Assembly: GCF_001311845.1 (NCBI RefSeq)
Contig: NZ_BBCC01000011.1
Span: 1-64,000, forward strand
DNA: 64,000 nt
Direction of reading: 5' to 3'
From: Desulfosarcina cetonica JCM 12296
GTDB taxonomy: Bacteria > Desulfobacterota > Desulfobacteria > Desulfobacterales > Desulfosarcinaceae
Positions 1 to 8,300 of the stretch are shown piece after piece. The notes under the pieces were generated by a model that searched no databases, was not told the DNA's origin, and saw nothing but the letters and a program-made list of their open reading frames with translations. The translations under genes and the position numbers were made by a program. Every line of letters begins with the position of its first letter. Position 1 is the first letter of the stretch.

Positions 1-244
1 CTGGTTCAGTTTCGGATAATTCCGTAAAAAGAGCCTCAACCCAAATCTGCAACTCAGCATTACCATTCCAAAACGTTTCCTCATCAACTTTTGTCGTTGA
101 AGGGTTAAACAAAAAATCCAAGGCTCTAATAATCGAAGATTTACCAGCATTATTAGCCCCAACGAGTGCTTGAATTGGGCCGATGTCTATTCGTACGTCT
201 TTGCAAGAACGGTAATTCTTAATGTGAACCCATTTGAGCTTCAT
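1..244 (-). CDS. OLD-family/AAA ATPase-endonuclease, N-terminal fragment
   Basis: The first 81 codons of a gene running off the left edge. The start reads MKLKWVHIKNYRSCKDV, followed by a Walker A motif GANNAGKS at about residues 31-38 and then SSIIRALDFLF, the usual opening of OLD-type ATPases (RecF/SMC-like ATPase with, in full-length members, a C-terminal TOPRIM nuclease). The ATG at 244 is preceded by a GAGGGAA ribosome site. Full-length relatives act in phage defence (OLD, Gabija GajA) or DNA repair, but nothing past the P-loop is visible, so the subtype is unknown. The DNA here is more AT-rich than the genes after 2.3 kb. Confidence 0.75.
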   Translation of the reverse strand, partial: MKLKWVHIKNYRSCKDVRIDIGPIQALVGANNAGKSSIIRALDFLFNPSTTKVDEETFWNGNAELQIWVEALFTELSETEP

Positions 245-387
245 TTTTGGTTCCCTCGTTTGATAATTTCAGCAACGGTTGTGTATTAGCCGAAAACCCA
301 AACTAACCAGCGGCGGTTAGACACCCACGACCTGACGGAAACTTGCTGAAAATGTTGACAACTTCAGGTTTTCAGACCGCCCCGCAT

Positions 388-888
388 TTAGCCGTCTGAG
401 TTAAGTTTATTGTTGGCAATTTTCCTGCGCCGAGGCACATATGGAGTGCCATTTCTAAATTTTGCTAATCCCTTGCCTTCTTCAGTTATTGGAGATGACC
501 AACTATGTTCTCTGCTTCCTTTTACCCTATGGGCACTCATGAACATTTCTTGTTTTTTTCTCCATGCTATATTGCATTTTTTCCCAAAATCAATTTCTGA
601 AAATGAGTTTACAACCTTTAGAAAAGTCTTTATTCCGACACATCGTAAATCAAGCATTTTGGTTATTAGGTATCCAGTGCGTGGGTCCTTTTCACTCGAT
701 ATAACAACCTCGAATACATCTTCCAAAGTCACGGTTTCTTTATCCCCCCAGTACCATTCACATATGCTGTTCCTTATAGTTTCCGTAAATCCAAGAGAAA
801 AAAGAATGTCATATTTCGGCCATGACTTTTTCATGTCATCTGTTTTGGACAATTCTTTTAGAATGTTTTGTAAATTGTTTTTCTTCAT
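388..888 (-). CDS. hypothetical protein, 166 aa
   Basis: I do not recognise this protein. It is soluble, with Lys-rich ends (MKKNN..., ...RRRKIANNK) and no membrane segment or signal peptide. The stretch DLRCVGIKTFLKVV at about residues 80-93 resembles the helix-hairpin-helix of the RNA polymerase alpha C-terminal domain (pattern L...VG.KTL), a weak hint of nucleic-acid binding. There is no strong ribosome site before the ATG. Codon use is AT-rich, like the neighbouring OLD-like fragment, so the two may be recent acquisitions. An opposite-strand frame over nearly the same span (410-892) looks less protein-like. Confidence 0.5.
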   Translation of the reverse strand: MKKNNLQNILKELSKTDDMKKSWPKYDILFSLGFTETIRNSICEWYWGDKETVTLEDVFEVVISSEKDPRTGYLITKMLDLRCVGIKTFLKVVNSFSEIDFGKKCNIAWRKKQEMFMSAHRVKGSREHSWSSPITEEGKGLAKFRNGTPYVPRRRKIANNKLNSDG

Positions 889-967
889 ATGAAATCACAT
901 CTTTGCCATCATGGATTAGACGACCGAACAGTCGCCTTATAATACGTCTCTTTAGCGGACGAAATCG

Positions 968-995
968 TATTATTGGCCTGATGAGTCCAATAATA
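968..995. promoter_or_regulatory. imperfect palindrome, operator-like site 1
   Basis: A dyad of about 28 bp centred near 981.5. Its core TTGGCCTGATGAGTCCAA and flanks TATTA/TAATA pair except near the centre. It shares its half-sites with a perfect palindrome 49 bp downstream. A pair of matching dyads in an AT-rich spacer resembles a double operator for a dimeric repressor. No adjacent regulator gene is seen. Confidence 0.5.
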
Positions 996-1017
996 AATAA
1001 TACCCCTTATTTCCGGT

Positions 1018-1043
1018 GTTATTGGCCTCATGAGGCCAATAAC
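1018..1043. promoter_or_regulatory. perfect 26-bp palindrome, operator-like site 2
   Basis: The core TTGGCCTCATGAGGCCAA extends to a perfect inverted repeat over 1018-1043. Centre-to-centre distance from the first dyad is 49 bp. There is no T-tract on either side, so a transcription terminator is less likely than a protein-binding site. Confidence 0.55.
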
Positions 1044-1850
1044 AAATTGATCTTTCGTAAAAAGCGGGGTATCACATGAACAAGTGTTCACTTATAGCCT
1101 TTTCAAACGAAGCACCAGCAACGGTGCGAAGGAAACGATGAACTAAGATTTTTCGACAATCGTCACTGCGGCGTACGCCAAGTACGCCTCCTTCCTTAAG
1201 GATTCGCAAGCCTTGATCTCGGGCTTTTTTACGAATTCGTCGGAAATGCAACTTTTTACGAGTTCATCAATCTTGGGCTTATCGTTATTCAGCAAAAAAA
1301 TACCGAGACGAACCCATGGGAGGAAGGCAAGGAAGTGGGAAAGTTGGGATGGATCGTCAACATGAAAAAAGCGTCACTTCTTTCCCGTTTGTTTGGTTCT
1401 TTTTCTCTGTCTTTTTTTTAACGCGCTCCCGTTCAGATCTCAGTAGGCGCCCACCCAACCCATGTTTCCGCTCAGTTTCCTTGTTCTCCAACAGTATCTC
1501 TTTGAAGATTTTCGTTTTTAGTAAAGGCCTGACCCTCTAATAATTCCATCCATCTCAACGTCCGTTGGTGATAAAAGCGTGCCAAAAATTTAGAACACTT
1601 AAGCAAATATAATACCATATTCTATATTATACTCATTCCGACGAAACCATATGAATTAACAGTTGGTTAAGAATGACGATGCGCAGCGGTTCAATTCTGA
1701 CTGTGAAAAGATGTTACGCTTTTTAATAAAACGGAGGGATATAGCTGTGTAGATTTTACTCGCTATGCGTTTTGGCAAATTCGGTTCTCCAGAAAGCTCC
1801 AGTGATTTTTGATTAAGCAAGTATCGCATAAACCAAATCGTCGGAGGATT
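1044..1850. other. non-coding stretch with dispersed repeats
   Basis: I see no convincing gene here. Short frames (for example 1316-1540 plus) are low-complexity and match no family I know. The stretch holds a 7-bp hairpin at 1170-1188 (GGCGTAC, loop GCCAA, GTACGCC) and two degenerate copies of a repeat seen elsewhere in the window, at 1225-1242 and 1252-1275. Confidence 0.6.
1225..1275 (+). repeat. two copies of dispersed intergenic repeat
   Basis: Copy A at 1225-1242 reads TTTTTTACGAATTCGTCG. Copy B at 1252-1275 begins CTTTTTACGAGTTCATCA and continues AATCTTG-like sequence. Copy B matches 21 of 24 bases of the copy at 40507-40530. A third location, inverted, is 51420-51437. All copies are intergenic. 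Confidence 0.55.
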
Positions 1851-1956
1851 AGTGTTAAGTGTAAAGTTTAAAGTGTTAAGGAAAGGAATACTGCCAATTT
1901 GTTAACCAAACGGATCCGATCCACCGCTTAATACTTAAAACTTAAAACTTAACACT
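1851..1956. repeat. 30-nt imperfect inverted repeat
   Basis: Arms at 1851-1880 and 1927-1956 are built from TTAAGTGT/TTAAAACT-like units and pair over roughly 24 of 30 positions with a 46-nt spacer. The arms are themselves made of short, imperfect tandem units. No transposase or other gene lies between them. The function is unknown. Confidence 0.5.
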
Positions 1957-2069
1957 ATCTTGAAATGTTTTTGGACGCGTTCAAGCCCCCCATAACTTGA
2001 GCTTTGTAGATAACCGCATTGGCAAAACTGGGACAGCCATCGAAACTTTTTCATGTAGGAAAAAGTGGG

Positions 2070-2222
2070 CATGAAGTTCAGGTCTTGGTCGACCTGATAA
2101 AGGAAATCGCTGCAGGCAGGAACGCTACCCCGGCCCAAACTGCGTTGGCCTGGGAGGGTGCTCGGAAACCATGGATCGTTCCGATCAGTAACCGGCGATA
2201 TCGTCAATTTGCCGGTCGGTAA
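2070..2222 (+). pseudogene. remnant of an aldo/keto reductase C-terminus
   Basis: The translated segment VDLIKEIAAGRNATPAQTAL followed by AW...KPWIVPI is the conserved C-terminal helix and loop of aldo/keto reductases (family pattern IA...ATPAQIALAW...PWIVPIPGT). The frame then runs into unrelated sequence and stops. There is no catalytic Asp-Tyr-Lys-His core upstream, so this is a decayed fragment. On the opposite strand 2198-2255 encodes a tail-like stretch, TLRHYGVTDRQIDDIAGY then stop, possibly another gene remnant. Confidence 0.6.
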
Positions 2223-2357
2223 CACCGTAGTGGCGCAGAGTGTCAACGAGAGTTCAATGGAAGCCCGGATTCCTATATACCAGAACGCCCTTGAAGCGGG
2301 TAACCGGTGCAGGCTACCCTTATTTTTCCTGCTCGAAGACGCGGCTGGGATAGCGGA

Positions 2358-2771
2358 TCAATTCCTGGACCTTGGCGTCACGGATCTTTTTGTCGTGGGC
2401 GTTTTTTTCTCAAAGGCCTGGGCCATCTTGGTCAGCAGTTCGTCGAATTTCATGGGTTTTAGCAGATAATCGAAGGCACCCTGCTTCATGCCCTCGATGC
2501 TGGTCTCCACCGAGGCATGGCCCGTCAGCAGAATCACCTCCACGCGGGGCTGGATGCGTTTGATTTCCCTTAGGGTCTCGATGCCGTCCATGCCGCCGGG
2601 CATCTTGATGTCCAAAAGCACCACATCGTAGAGTTCCTGCTTGAGGATATCGATGGCGGCCTCTCCGCTGGCGGCCCCCCTGGCGTCCAGCTTGCGTCTG
2701 TTGAGGCGATTGACGATGGTCTCCAGAAAATCGGTCTCGTCGTCCACAACCAGGATTCTGAACGGTTGCAT
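2358..2771 (-). CDS. single-domain response regulator (receiver only)
   Basis: A 137-aa protein that is one CheY-like receiver domain. The acidic pair is in VVDDE (about residues 8-12), the phospho-acceptor Asp in LLDIKMP (about 54), the switch Thr in LLTGHAS and the Lys in LLKPMKF. About 20 extra residues follow with no DNA-binding or enzymatic output. It lies 14 bp downstream of a dCache histidine kinase and after a DASS transporter, in the same direction, so it is probably the kinase's partner. With no output domain, it presumably acts by protein contact or as a phosphate sink. Confidence 0.9.
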   Translation of the reverse strand: MQPFRILVVDDETDFLETIVNRLNRRKLDARGAASGEAAIDILKQELYDVVLLDIKMPGGMDGIETLREIKRIQPRVEVILLTGHASVETSIEGMKQGAFDYLLKPMKFDELLTKMAQAFEKKTPTTKRSVTPRSRN

Positions 2772-2785
2772 AACGTATCTTCTCC

Positions 2786-4468
2786 CTATTTTTTTTCGGG
2801 TAGCACCAGCGGGAGGTGGACAACGAAGGTGGTTCCTTCACCCTCGTGGCTCTCCAGGGTGATGTGCCCCCCCAGTTTCTCGATAATGGTATAGCTGATG
2901 GAAAGTCCCAGGCCGGTTCCCTTGCCGTTCATTTTGGTGGTGAAGAACGGATCGAATATCTTTTTTTGAATCGCTTCGGGGATCCCCGGGCCGTTGTCAT
3001 GGACGCTGACGGTAATGTGATCTTTTTCCAATTGGGTGGAAATATCGATCGTGCCGTTGTTGCCGATGGCGTCGATGGCATTGTTGATCAGGTTCATGAA
3101 GATCTGCTGCAGCTGCGACTGGTCGTTGGCGATGACCGGCAGGTGATCGGTGAAGTGCTTGAGGATCTCGATGTCGTTGATGCGCGCATGGTTGGACAGG
3201 ATATCGATGGTCTGATCCAGCACGCGGTTGACATCCACGTCGTCCAGGTGAGGTTCCATGCGACGGGCAAAGCCCAGCATATTGTGGGTGATCTTCCTGG
3301 CCCGGTCCACATGCTCCTGGATTTTGGTGATGGATGAGAAAAACTCCTTGTAGTTCTCGCTGTTCTGAAACTCCTCTTCGTCCAGAAGGTCTTCCATCCA
3401 GCCGGCCTTTTCGCCGATGACCGCCAGCGGGTTGTTGATTTCATGGGCGATGCCGGCGGCCATTTTACCTAAAGCGGCCAACTTGTCCTGCTGCATCAGT
3501 TGGCTGTTGAGTTCGTTGATTTCCCGATCGGTTTGCTCCAGGTGGCGCACCAGGGTGTTTGAAATCATCACGATGGCGATCACGATGACCAGACAGCCGA
3601 TGGCAATGATCATGATCTCCGTATTGCGGGCATTGCTCATCCAGCCATGCTCCTGACCGGCGATCTGGCTGATCACCAGCATCCACTCCCGGTTTTTGAG
3701 CCAGACACCGCCGATATAGCGGGTGTCGCCGGTTTCATCCCGTTTGGCGATGACGGTCGAGTCTTCGCCGAAGCGCTGGGTCTGAATTCCCGAATTGCCC
3801 AGAATCACGCCGTCAAATCGCGGTGTGGTCTGGAAAACACCTTCCCGATTGACGATGAAGGCGTCACCGGTGGTGCCGACCTGGGCGTTTCGGACCATCC
3901 GGTTGAAGACTTCCGAATCGATGGTGGCCCGCAGGATCCAGGGATCGTTCCCGGTGATGCCCTTGACGGCAATAATGACATGGGGCACCTGGCGGAATCC
4001 CATGAAGACGTTGCTGATGAATTTTCCCCGGCGCAAGACTTCGTCGAACCAGGGCTGTTGGTAGTAATTGAGCCCCTTGAGGTTATACGGGCCGGAATAG
4101 GCCAGTTGGTAGCCGTGCTTGTCGATCACGCCGATATCCACCAACCCCAGGTCGTCGGCGCGCTGGTTGATCTGCGTGAACAGCCGTGCGAGATTGTCCT
4201 GCTTGCTGAGCGTCTCGAAGGGCTGGGTTTCGACGATCATGGCTAAAATGGTGGTCCGTTCGCGCAGAAAAACATCCACGGCATTGCTTTGCGAGCGTGC
4301 CAGGGTGCGAATTTGGTCCTCGATGCGGTCCTTGTAGAGGTTTCCGAATTGGTAGTAGATGGCCATGCCCAGCAGGATCAGGGGACCGATGGAGACGGCC
4401 AGGGTAATGGCGATCAACTTCAAGCGCAGGTTTCGATAAAGGATTTCTTTCATTTCGGGCTCCCGCAA
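2786..4468 (-). CDS. membrane histidine kinase, dCache sensor
   Basis: A 560-aa kinase. TM1 at about residues 17-38 is followed by a large periplasmic dCache-type sensor (about 40-280; WFDEVLRRGKFISNVFMG and DPWILRATID are typical). Then come TM2 (about 285-305), a coiled linker, a HisKA domain with the phospho-His in GIAHEINNP, and a HATPase_c domain with N (NLINNAIDA), G1 (DNGPGIP), F (DPFFTTK) and G2 (GTGLGLS) boxes. It sits between the transporter at 4548-6226 and the receiver at 2358-2771, all co-directional, so it likely senses a small organic or anionic ligand related to the transported substrate. It is a paralogue of the kinase at 10814-12583. Confidence 0.92.
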   Translation of the reverse strand: MREPEMKEILYRNLRLKLIAITLAVSIGPLILLGMAIYYQFGNLYKDRIEDQIRTLARSQSNAVDVFLRERTTILAMIVETQPFETLSKQDNLARLFTQINQRADDLGLVDIGVIDKHGYQLAYSGPYNLKGLNYYQQPWFDEVLRRGKFISNVFMGFRQVPHVIIAVKGITGNDPWILRATIDSEVFNRMVRNAQVGTTGDAFIVNREGVFQTTPRFDGVILGNSGIQTQRFGEDSTVIAKRDETGDTRYIGGVWLKNREWMLVISQIAGQEHGWMSNARNTEIMIIAIGCLVIVIAIVMISNTLVRHLEQTDREINELNSQLMQQDKLAALGKMAAGIAHEINNPLAVIGEKAGWMEDLLDEEEFQNSENYKEFFSSITKIQEHVDRARKITHNMLGFARRMEPHLDDVDVNRVLDQTIDILSNHARINDIEILKHFTDHLPVIANDQSQLQQIFMNLINNAIDAIGNNGTIDISTQLEKDHITVSVHDNGPGIPEAIQKKIFDPFFTTKMNGKGTGLGLSISYTIIEKLGGHITLESHEGEGTTFVVHLPLVLPEKK

Positions 4469-4547
4469 TAAGGCTCATCCGATTCATTTTCCATCCGTCA
4501 CGCCGCGATGCATCCCTTCGGGCAATCTTCGATTGGCTCCGGCAAGG

Positions 4548-6226
4548 TTATTTCCAGGGCAGGAAATGCCAATACCCATGGATCGTCCATAACCAGAGGA
4601 TCAGCCAGGCCAGGAGGGTGATGGGCAGTCCGAAGATGACGAAATCCATGACATTTAAAAGACGTTCACCGGTTTCCGGATCCTTGCCCATGCCGAAGCA
4701 GATGGCGTTGTTGGGCGTGCCGATAACCAGGATATTGGCGAAAGCGGCGGAGAACGAGGTGACCAGCCCCACTTTCCAGACGCTGACCTCGGCCAGGCTC
4801 GCCATGGGCAGCACGATGGGGCCCAGGGCCGCCAGGGTGGCGCCGTCGCTCATGAAGTTGGTCAGGGTCCCGGCCAATAGGCTGACTCCGATCACCAGGC
4901 CATCGCCCTGGGTGAGCATGTCGGGCAGGATACTGACGAAGGCCGACGCCAGCCACAGGCGCCGCCGGTGAACTTGAGGGCCGCACCCATGGCGCAGGCG
5001 GCGGCGTAAAGCCCGACCACGTCGAAGGCCACGCCGTCTTGAACATCTTTCCAGGTGATGATGTGCAGCAGGAACATGGCCATCACCGCGTAAAGGGTGA
5101 TGCCGCCCAGGCCGACATGGGCGCCGAACAGCACCCAGGCAAGCACCAGGAGCACCAGGATAACCGCCATGATCGCTTCGCGCCCGCCAAACTTGGGCAT
5201 GCCCGCCATTTCAGCGCGGATCGCCTGGCTGGGATTGATCCCCTTGACCTGGAATTTGGGTTTGAGGCGCAGGTACATGTAGAGGCCGATGGCCCAGGAC
5301 ATGACCGGCACAAAGGGAATGCCGGCTTTCATCCACGCGAGGAAGGTGATGGGGATGCCGTAGTCGGTCAGGTAGCCGACCATGATGGCGTTGCGGCCGG
5401 CGGCCGCCGGTGATCCCAGGCCGCCGTGGTTGGCGGCGAAGCAGACCCCCAGGAACAGGAAGATCGCCAGCGCCCGGTCGCGCTTGACCCCGTTGATTCT
5501 GCAAGTCACTTTGTAGATCCCCATCAGCACGGGGATCAGTAGGGCCACCAGGGCATGTCCGGAAAGAAACCCGGCCGACAGGGCCAGCATGGGCAAAAAG
5601 ACCAGGGCGAAGGATCGGGCGCTTTTGATACGACCGAGCAAAATCAGGCCGATGCGCCTGTCCAGGCCGGTCTTGGCCACACCCACGGCCACGGCGAGGA
5701 TCCCGAAGATGAAGACGACCGCGTCGGTCATGTAGGCCTTGGAAATTTCATCGATCGGCAAAATGGAAAAGAGGTAGAGCATGACGCCCACCATGATATC
5801 GGTGGCCCCCAGGGGAAGCGCTTCGGTGCCCCACAGGAAAACGGCCAAAAAGAGAATGCAGATGGTCATTTTGGCCATCTGGGCAACCTGGTAGTTGCTT
5901 AACAGCGGTTTCATGGCCGCCTGGGCCGTCTGCTTGTCAGCGGCCTGACCGGCGGCAAAGGCTTGGGGACGAAGTTTTTGGTTGACCGTATCGGTGATGC
6001 TTTTCGTCCCAGGGGCTAATTCATAGCCCGCGGGTGCCTCCCTTTTTACCATGTCGAGCATGCCCTGGGTGGGCGGCATCAAGACGGCAAAGGTAAAGAT
6101 CACGGCGGCCAGAATAAAAAAGATGGGCTTATAGCCCGGCCTGTTTTTCCAGGTGCAATGGCGCCCAATGACGCTATCGGTCAAAAATGACTCGAAACGT
6201 GGGTCCACTGCGGTTGGATACGGCAT
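4548..6226 (-). CDS. SLC13/DASS-family anion:Na+ symporter 1 (frame break)
   Basis: A polytopic membrane protein of about 559 aa in the divalent anion:sodium symporter family (dicarboxylates or sulfate). Typical family segments are FLWGTEALPLGATDI, AANHGGLGSPAAAGRNAIMV (first SNT-like substrate motif region) and VIGTPNNAICFGMG (second). After TM1 there is an unusual soluble insert of about 75 residues. The start is set by GGGGAGG six bases before the ATG at 6226; longer frames lack this. A frame break at about 4958 is repaired by one extra C (GGCGCC to GGCGCCC), giving TGGALWLASAF. It is the first gene of a sigma-54-type unit with the kinase and receiver downstream. Confidence 0.85.
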
Positions 6227-6328
6227 CCAAAACCTCCCCATATCATAATTTAACCGGCGCCCCCCATGCCCCATGGTTGCCTACCAACGGAAGGGTAGGG
6301 AGCCGGTTTTCCCGTTCGTGATTGCCAG

Positions 6329-6344
6329 AGCAATGCATATGCCA
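6329..6344 (-). promoter_or_regulatory. sigma-54 promoter of the DASS1-kinase-receiver unit
   Basis: Minus-strand TGGCATATGCATTGCT matches the -24/-12 consensus TGGCAYR-N4-TTGCW at every defined position. It points at the DASS1 start about 100 bp away. Transcription should therefore need a sigma-54 activator (AAA+ enhancer-binding protein); none is encoded in the window. Confidence 0.75.
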
Positions 6345-6440
6345 GTCGGAAGCGAGCCTCGACTTATGTTGAAGAGATTGATATTAATCGATAAACATAA
6401 TAAATAAAAAGCGAGCTGACACCTTGTGGCAAAGAAAAAC

Positions 6441-6470
6441 GTCAGACTTTTTTACAGGTTGTAAAGAGGG
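6441..6470. promoter_or_regulatory. putative enhancer site for sigma-54 activator (copy 1)
   Basis: Contains a perfect dyad TTTACA-GGT-TGTAAA (6451-6465). Across the 30-bp block, 24 positions match the block at 18295-18324. In both places the block starts exactly 97 bp upstream of a sigma-54 promoter, which strongly suggests a shared activator-binding site. Confidence 0.65.
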
Positions 6471-6534
6471 GTGACACGTCATTGCCGGCTTGAGCAGCAA
6501 AACGGGGACGCAGAAGTTTGATGTCTGTGCACCG

Positions 6535-6587
6535 AAAAAAGGCCCGGAGACGGCGGTCGTGTCTGGGTGCGGTGCCGTCTCCGGGCC
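6535..6587 (-). terminator. intrinsic terminator after the receiver-CBS gene
   Basis: A perfect 14-bp stem (GGCCCGGAGACGGC at 6541-6554 with its complement at 6574-6587) is followed on the minus strand by six Ts (6540-6535). It separates the gene at 6606 from the sigma-54 promoter of DASS1. Confidence 0.85.
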
Positions 6588-6605
6588 TGGGGGAGGTTGG
6601 GACTC

Positions 6606-7511
6606 TTAACGCAAGACCCGTTCCAATTCGAAGAAAAGATCCTGCTCGCGAATCACGCCGACCACTTCGCCGTCCTTGAACACCACCATGCGGCGGCAGT
6701 GGTGATGCACCATCATGTAGGCGGCTTCCATGAGGTTGGCCATGGCATCGATGCTCGGCGGCGTGGGCGACATGAGGTCACCGACGATGGTATCGGCCAG
6801 GCGACGCGCCTCAACGGTGAACAGGCCGGTCCAGAACATGGGCGAGTATTGCAGGCTGTCGGCCATGGAGGGCTTGGGGGCGCTGAGGTACCCGGGCATG
6901 ATGCCTTCCAAAAGATCCATGATCGACAGGATGCCTTTCAGCTGACCGGCATTATCGAAAACCAGCAGGCTGCGATGACCGGTCTCCATGATCCGGCTGG
7001 TGTGGATCTGGGGGGCGAAGGATTTTTTCAGCTCCTGAATCCCTTCGGCCACGGTTTTGTTTTCGTTTAGGGTCGTGTATTCGGCGATGGGGATCATCAC
7101 TTCCTCGACGAGGCGTTCGTGTGATGCATCCGGCGGCTCGGCTTGCCTGTGGCGCATGGCGTCGGCGATGCGTGAAGCCAAAAGGTCGATATCGCACGGT
7201 TTGGACAGGTAGTCCACGGCACCGTGAGTCAGGGCATCCCTGGCGCTATCGTCGGCGCCGTGACCGGTGAGCATGATCACCGGCAAACCGGGAACCCGTT
7301 TTTGGATTTCCGCCAGGGTTTCGTTGCCGTCCATGTCCGGCATGCGGATATCCAGCACCACCACGTCCGGATGATTGGCCAGCTGATCCAGGGCTTCGCG
7401 GCCGTTGGCGGCCATAAGGGTTTTGAAACCTTTCTTCTCCAACAGTTTCCGGGAGGTTTCGCGGAACTGGGCCTCATCGTCTACCATCAACACTTTGGTT
7501 TTATGGGTCAT
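6606..7511 (-). CDS. receiver domain fused to a CBS-domain pair
   Basis: A 301-aa protein. The N-terminal receiver (residues 1-125) has VDDE, phospho-Asp in VLDIRMP, Thr in LTGHGAD and Lys in LSKPCDI. The C-terminal half (about 140-300) carries two CBS-like segments (VEEVMIPIAEYTTL..., IVGDLMSPTPPSIDAM...MVVFKDGEVVGVIREQDLF). CBS pairs bind adenine nucleotides, so this may combine phospho-signal and energy status. The CBS part resembles the stand-alone CBS proteins at 20003-20557 and 20978-21556 (MIPIAEYTT versus MVPLSEYAT, MVPISEYAT). It closes the long operon that begins at 18110 and is followed by a strong terminator. Confidence 0.85.
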   Translation of the reverse strand: MTHKTKVLMVDDEAQFRETSRKLLEKKGFKTLMAANGREALDQLANHPDVVVLDIRMPDMDGNETLAEIQKRVPGLPVIMLTGHGADDSARDALTHGAVDYLSKPCDIDLLASRIADAMRHRQAEPPDASHERLVEEVMIPIAEYTTLNENKTVAEGIQELKKSFAPQIHTSRIMETGHRSLLVFDNAGQLKGILSIMDLLEGIMPGYLSAPKPSMADSLQYSPMFWTGLFTVEARRLADTIVGDLMSPTPPSIDAMANLMEAAYMMVHHHCRRMVVFKDGEVVGVIREQDLFFELERVLR

Positions 7512-7589
7512 GTTGCCTGCCTCCTTTAAGGCGTTAGGTCGATTGTCATTTTTGTCGCGTGCACGGCTGGATGATCGCCGCGTTTGGGA

Positions 7590-8126
7590 TTATCCCACAA
7601 GGCTTCTGCAAAATTGAACCACGGGCAATAATGCATAGATGAACATTACCGTGGTACCGAAGGTAAACAGCACCGTGATGACCGCCCGTGTTGTGCTCAT
7701 GCCCAATCCTCTGACCAACCCGATCCCGATCAGCCACCATTTCCAAGGCTCGGTAAACAAGAACGCCGACGGTACCCAGGCGATGAGCAGAACCGTTCCC
7801 GAGCTGAGCGAAAAGATCCGCCAAAAATGGGCGAAGGAATAGCGCCGGCCGGCCGTCGTGGTAACGGTCGCGGCGATGAAACCGATGACGGCGCCGATGG
7901 CGGCCATGCCGATGGCATTGATCAGGCAGATGAGCCCCACGCCCAGGGGGGCACCGTTATGATTCAGCAACATGCCACTGGCCGCGCTGAAAAGTGCCGA
8001 CACCAAAAGGATGCTCGACGCCTGGGGGCTGGAAATGGCCCCGAATCCGGTGGCGAAAAATACCCGTGGGCGGGTCAACAGCGCCATCAGGGTCTGAACA
8101 TACAGGGTTGGCCATCGATTCTGCAT
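7590..8126 (-). CDS. Yip1-like integral membrane protein
   Basis: A 178-aa protein with about five hydrophobic segments. The pattern (RPRVFFATGF..., aromatic and Gly-rich membrane helices, ...FAHFWRIFSLSSGTVLLIAW) resembles bacterial Yip1/YIF1-domain membrane proteins, whose role is not established. The start follows the stop of the 52-aa protein upstream by one base, so the two are translated together as part of the DASS2 unit. An accessory role to the transporter is possible but is inferred from context only. Confidence 0.6.
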   Translation of the reverse strand: MQNRWPTLYVQTLMALLTRPRVFFATGFGAISSPQASSILLVSALFSAASGMLLNHNGAPLGVGLICLINAIGMAAIGAVIGFIAATVTTTAGRRYSFAHFWRIFSLSSGTVLLIAWVPSAFLFTEPWKWWLIGIGLVRGLGMSTTRAVITVLFTFGTTVMFIYALLPVVQFCRSLVG

Positions 8127-8127
8127 T

Positions 8128-8286
8128 TTACAATACTCCTGCTTTGTAGAGAATGCCGAAGCCCAGCATGAGCAGGGTCAGGATGAAGTAAAAGCGCCGT
8201 TCCGCCTCACGGGTGAACCAGAAGCGGCCGTCCCGGAAGCACACCATCGGTTTTCTGGACGATGAATTCTCGATGGTTGTTTTCAT
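8128..8286 (-). CDS. small single-span membrane protein, 52 aa
   Basis: A short gene between DASS2 and the Yip1-like gene. The N-terminal half is polar (MKTTIENSSSRKP, then CFRDGRFWFTREAERR) and the C-terminal half is one membrane helix (FYFILTLLMLGFGILYKAG). A good ribosome site AAGGAAGGAGC precedes the ATG at 8286, which lies 14 bp after the transporter stop. It resembles the small auxiliary subunits often missed next to transporters. I know of no named family. Confidence 0.7.
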   Translation of the reverse strand: MKTTIENSSSRKPMVCFRDGRFWFTREAERRFYFILTLLMLGFGILYKAGVL

Positions 8287-8300
8287 GTTCGCTCCTTCCT

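Noticed and set aside
1-888. Naming the left edge a Gabija defence system
   Set aside because: Only the P-loop end of the OLD-like gene is visible and the second gene is not UvrD-like.
909-1091. A 60-aa minus-strand ORF over the palindromes
   Set aside because: Its sequence is simply the translated palindromes, with no ribosome site or family match.
1316-1540. Plus-strand ORF in the non-coding stretch
   Set aside because: Low-complexity, Ser/Phe-rich translation, no ribosome site, no homology recognised.
6417-6431. A second dyad (TGACACCTTGTGGCA) near the DASS1 promoter as activator site
   Set aside because: Imperfect and not repeated upstream of the other sigma-54 promoter, unlike the TTTACA-N3-TGTAAA dyad.
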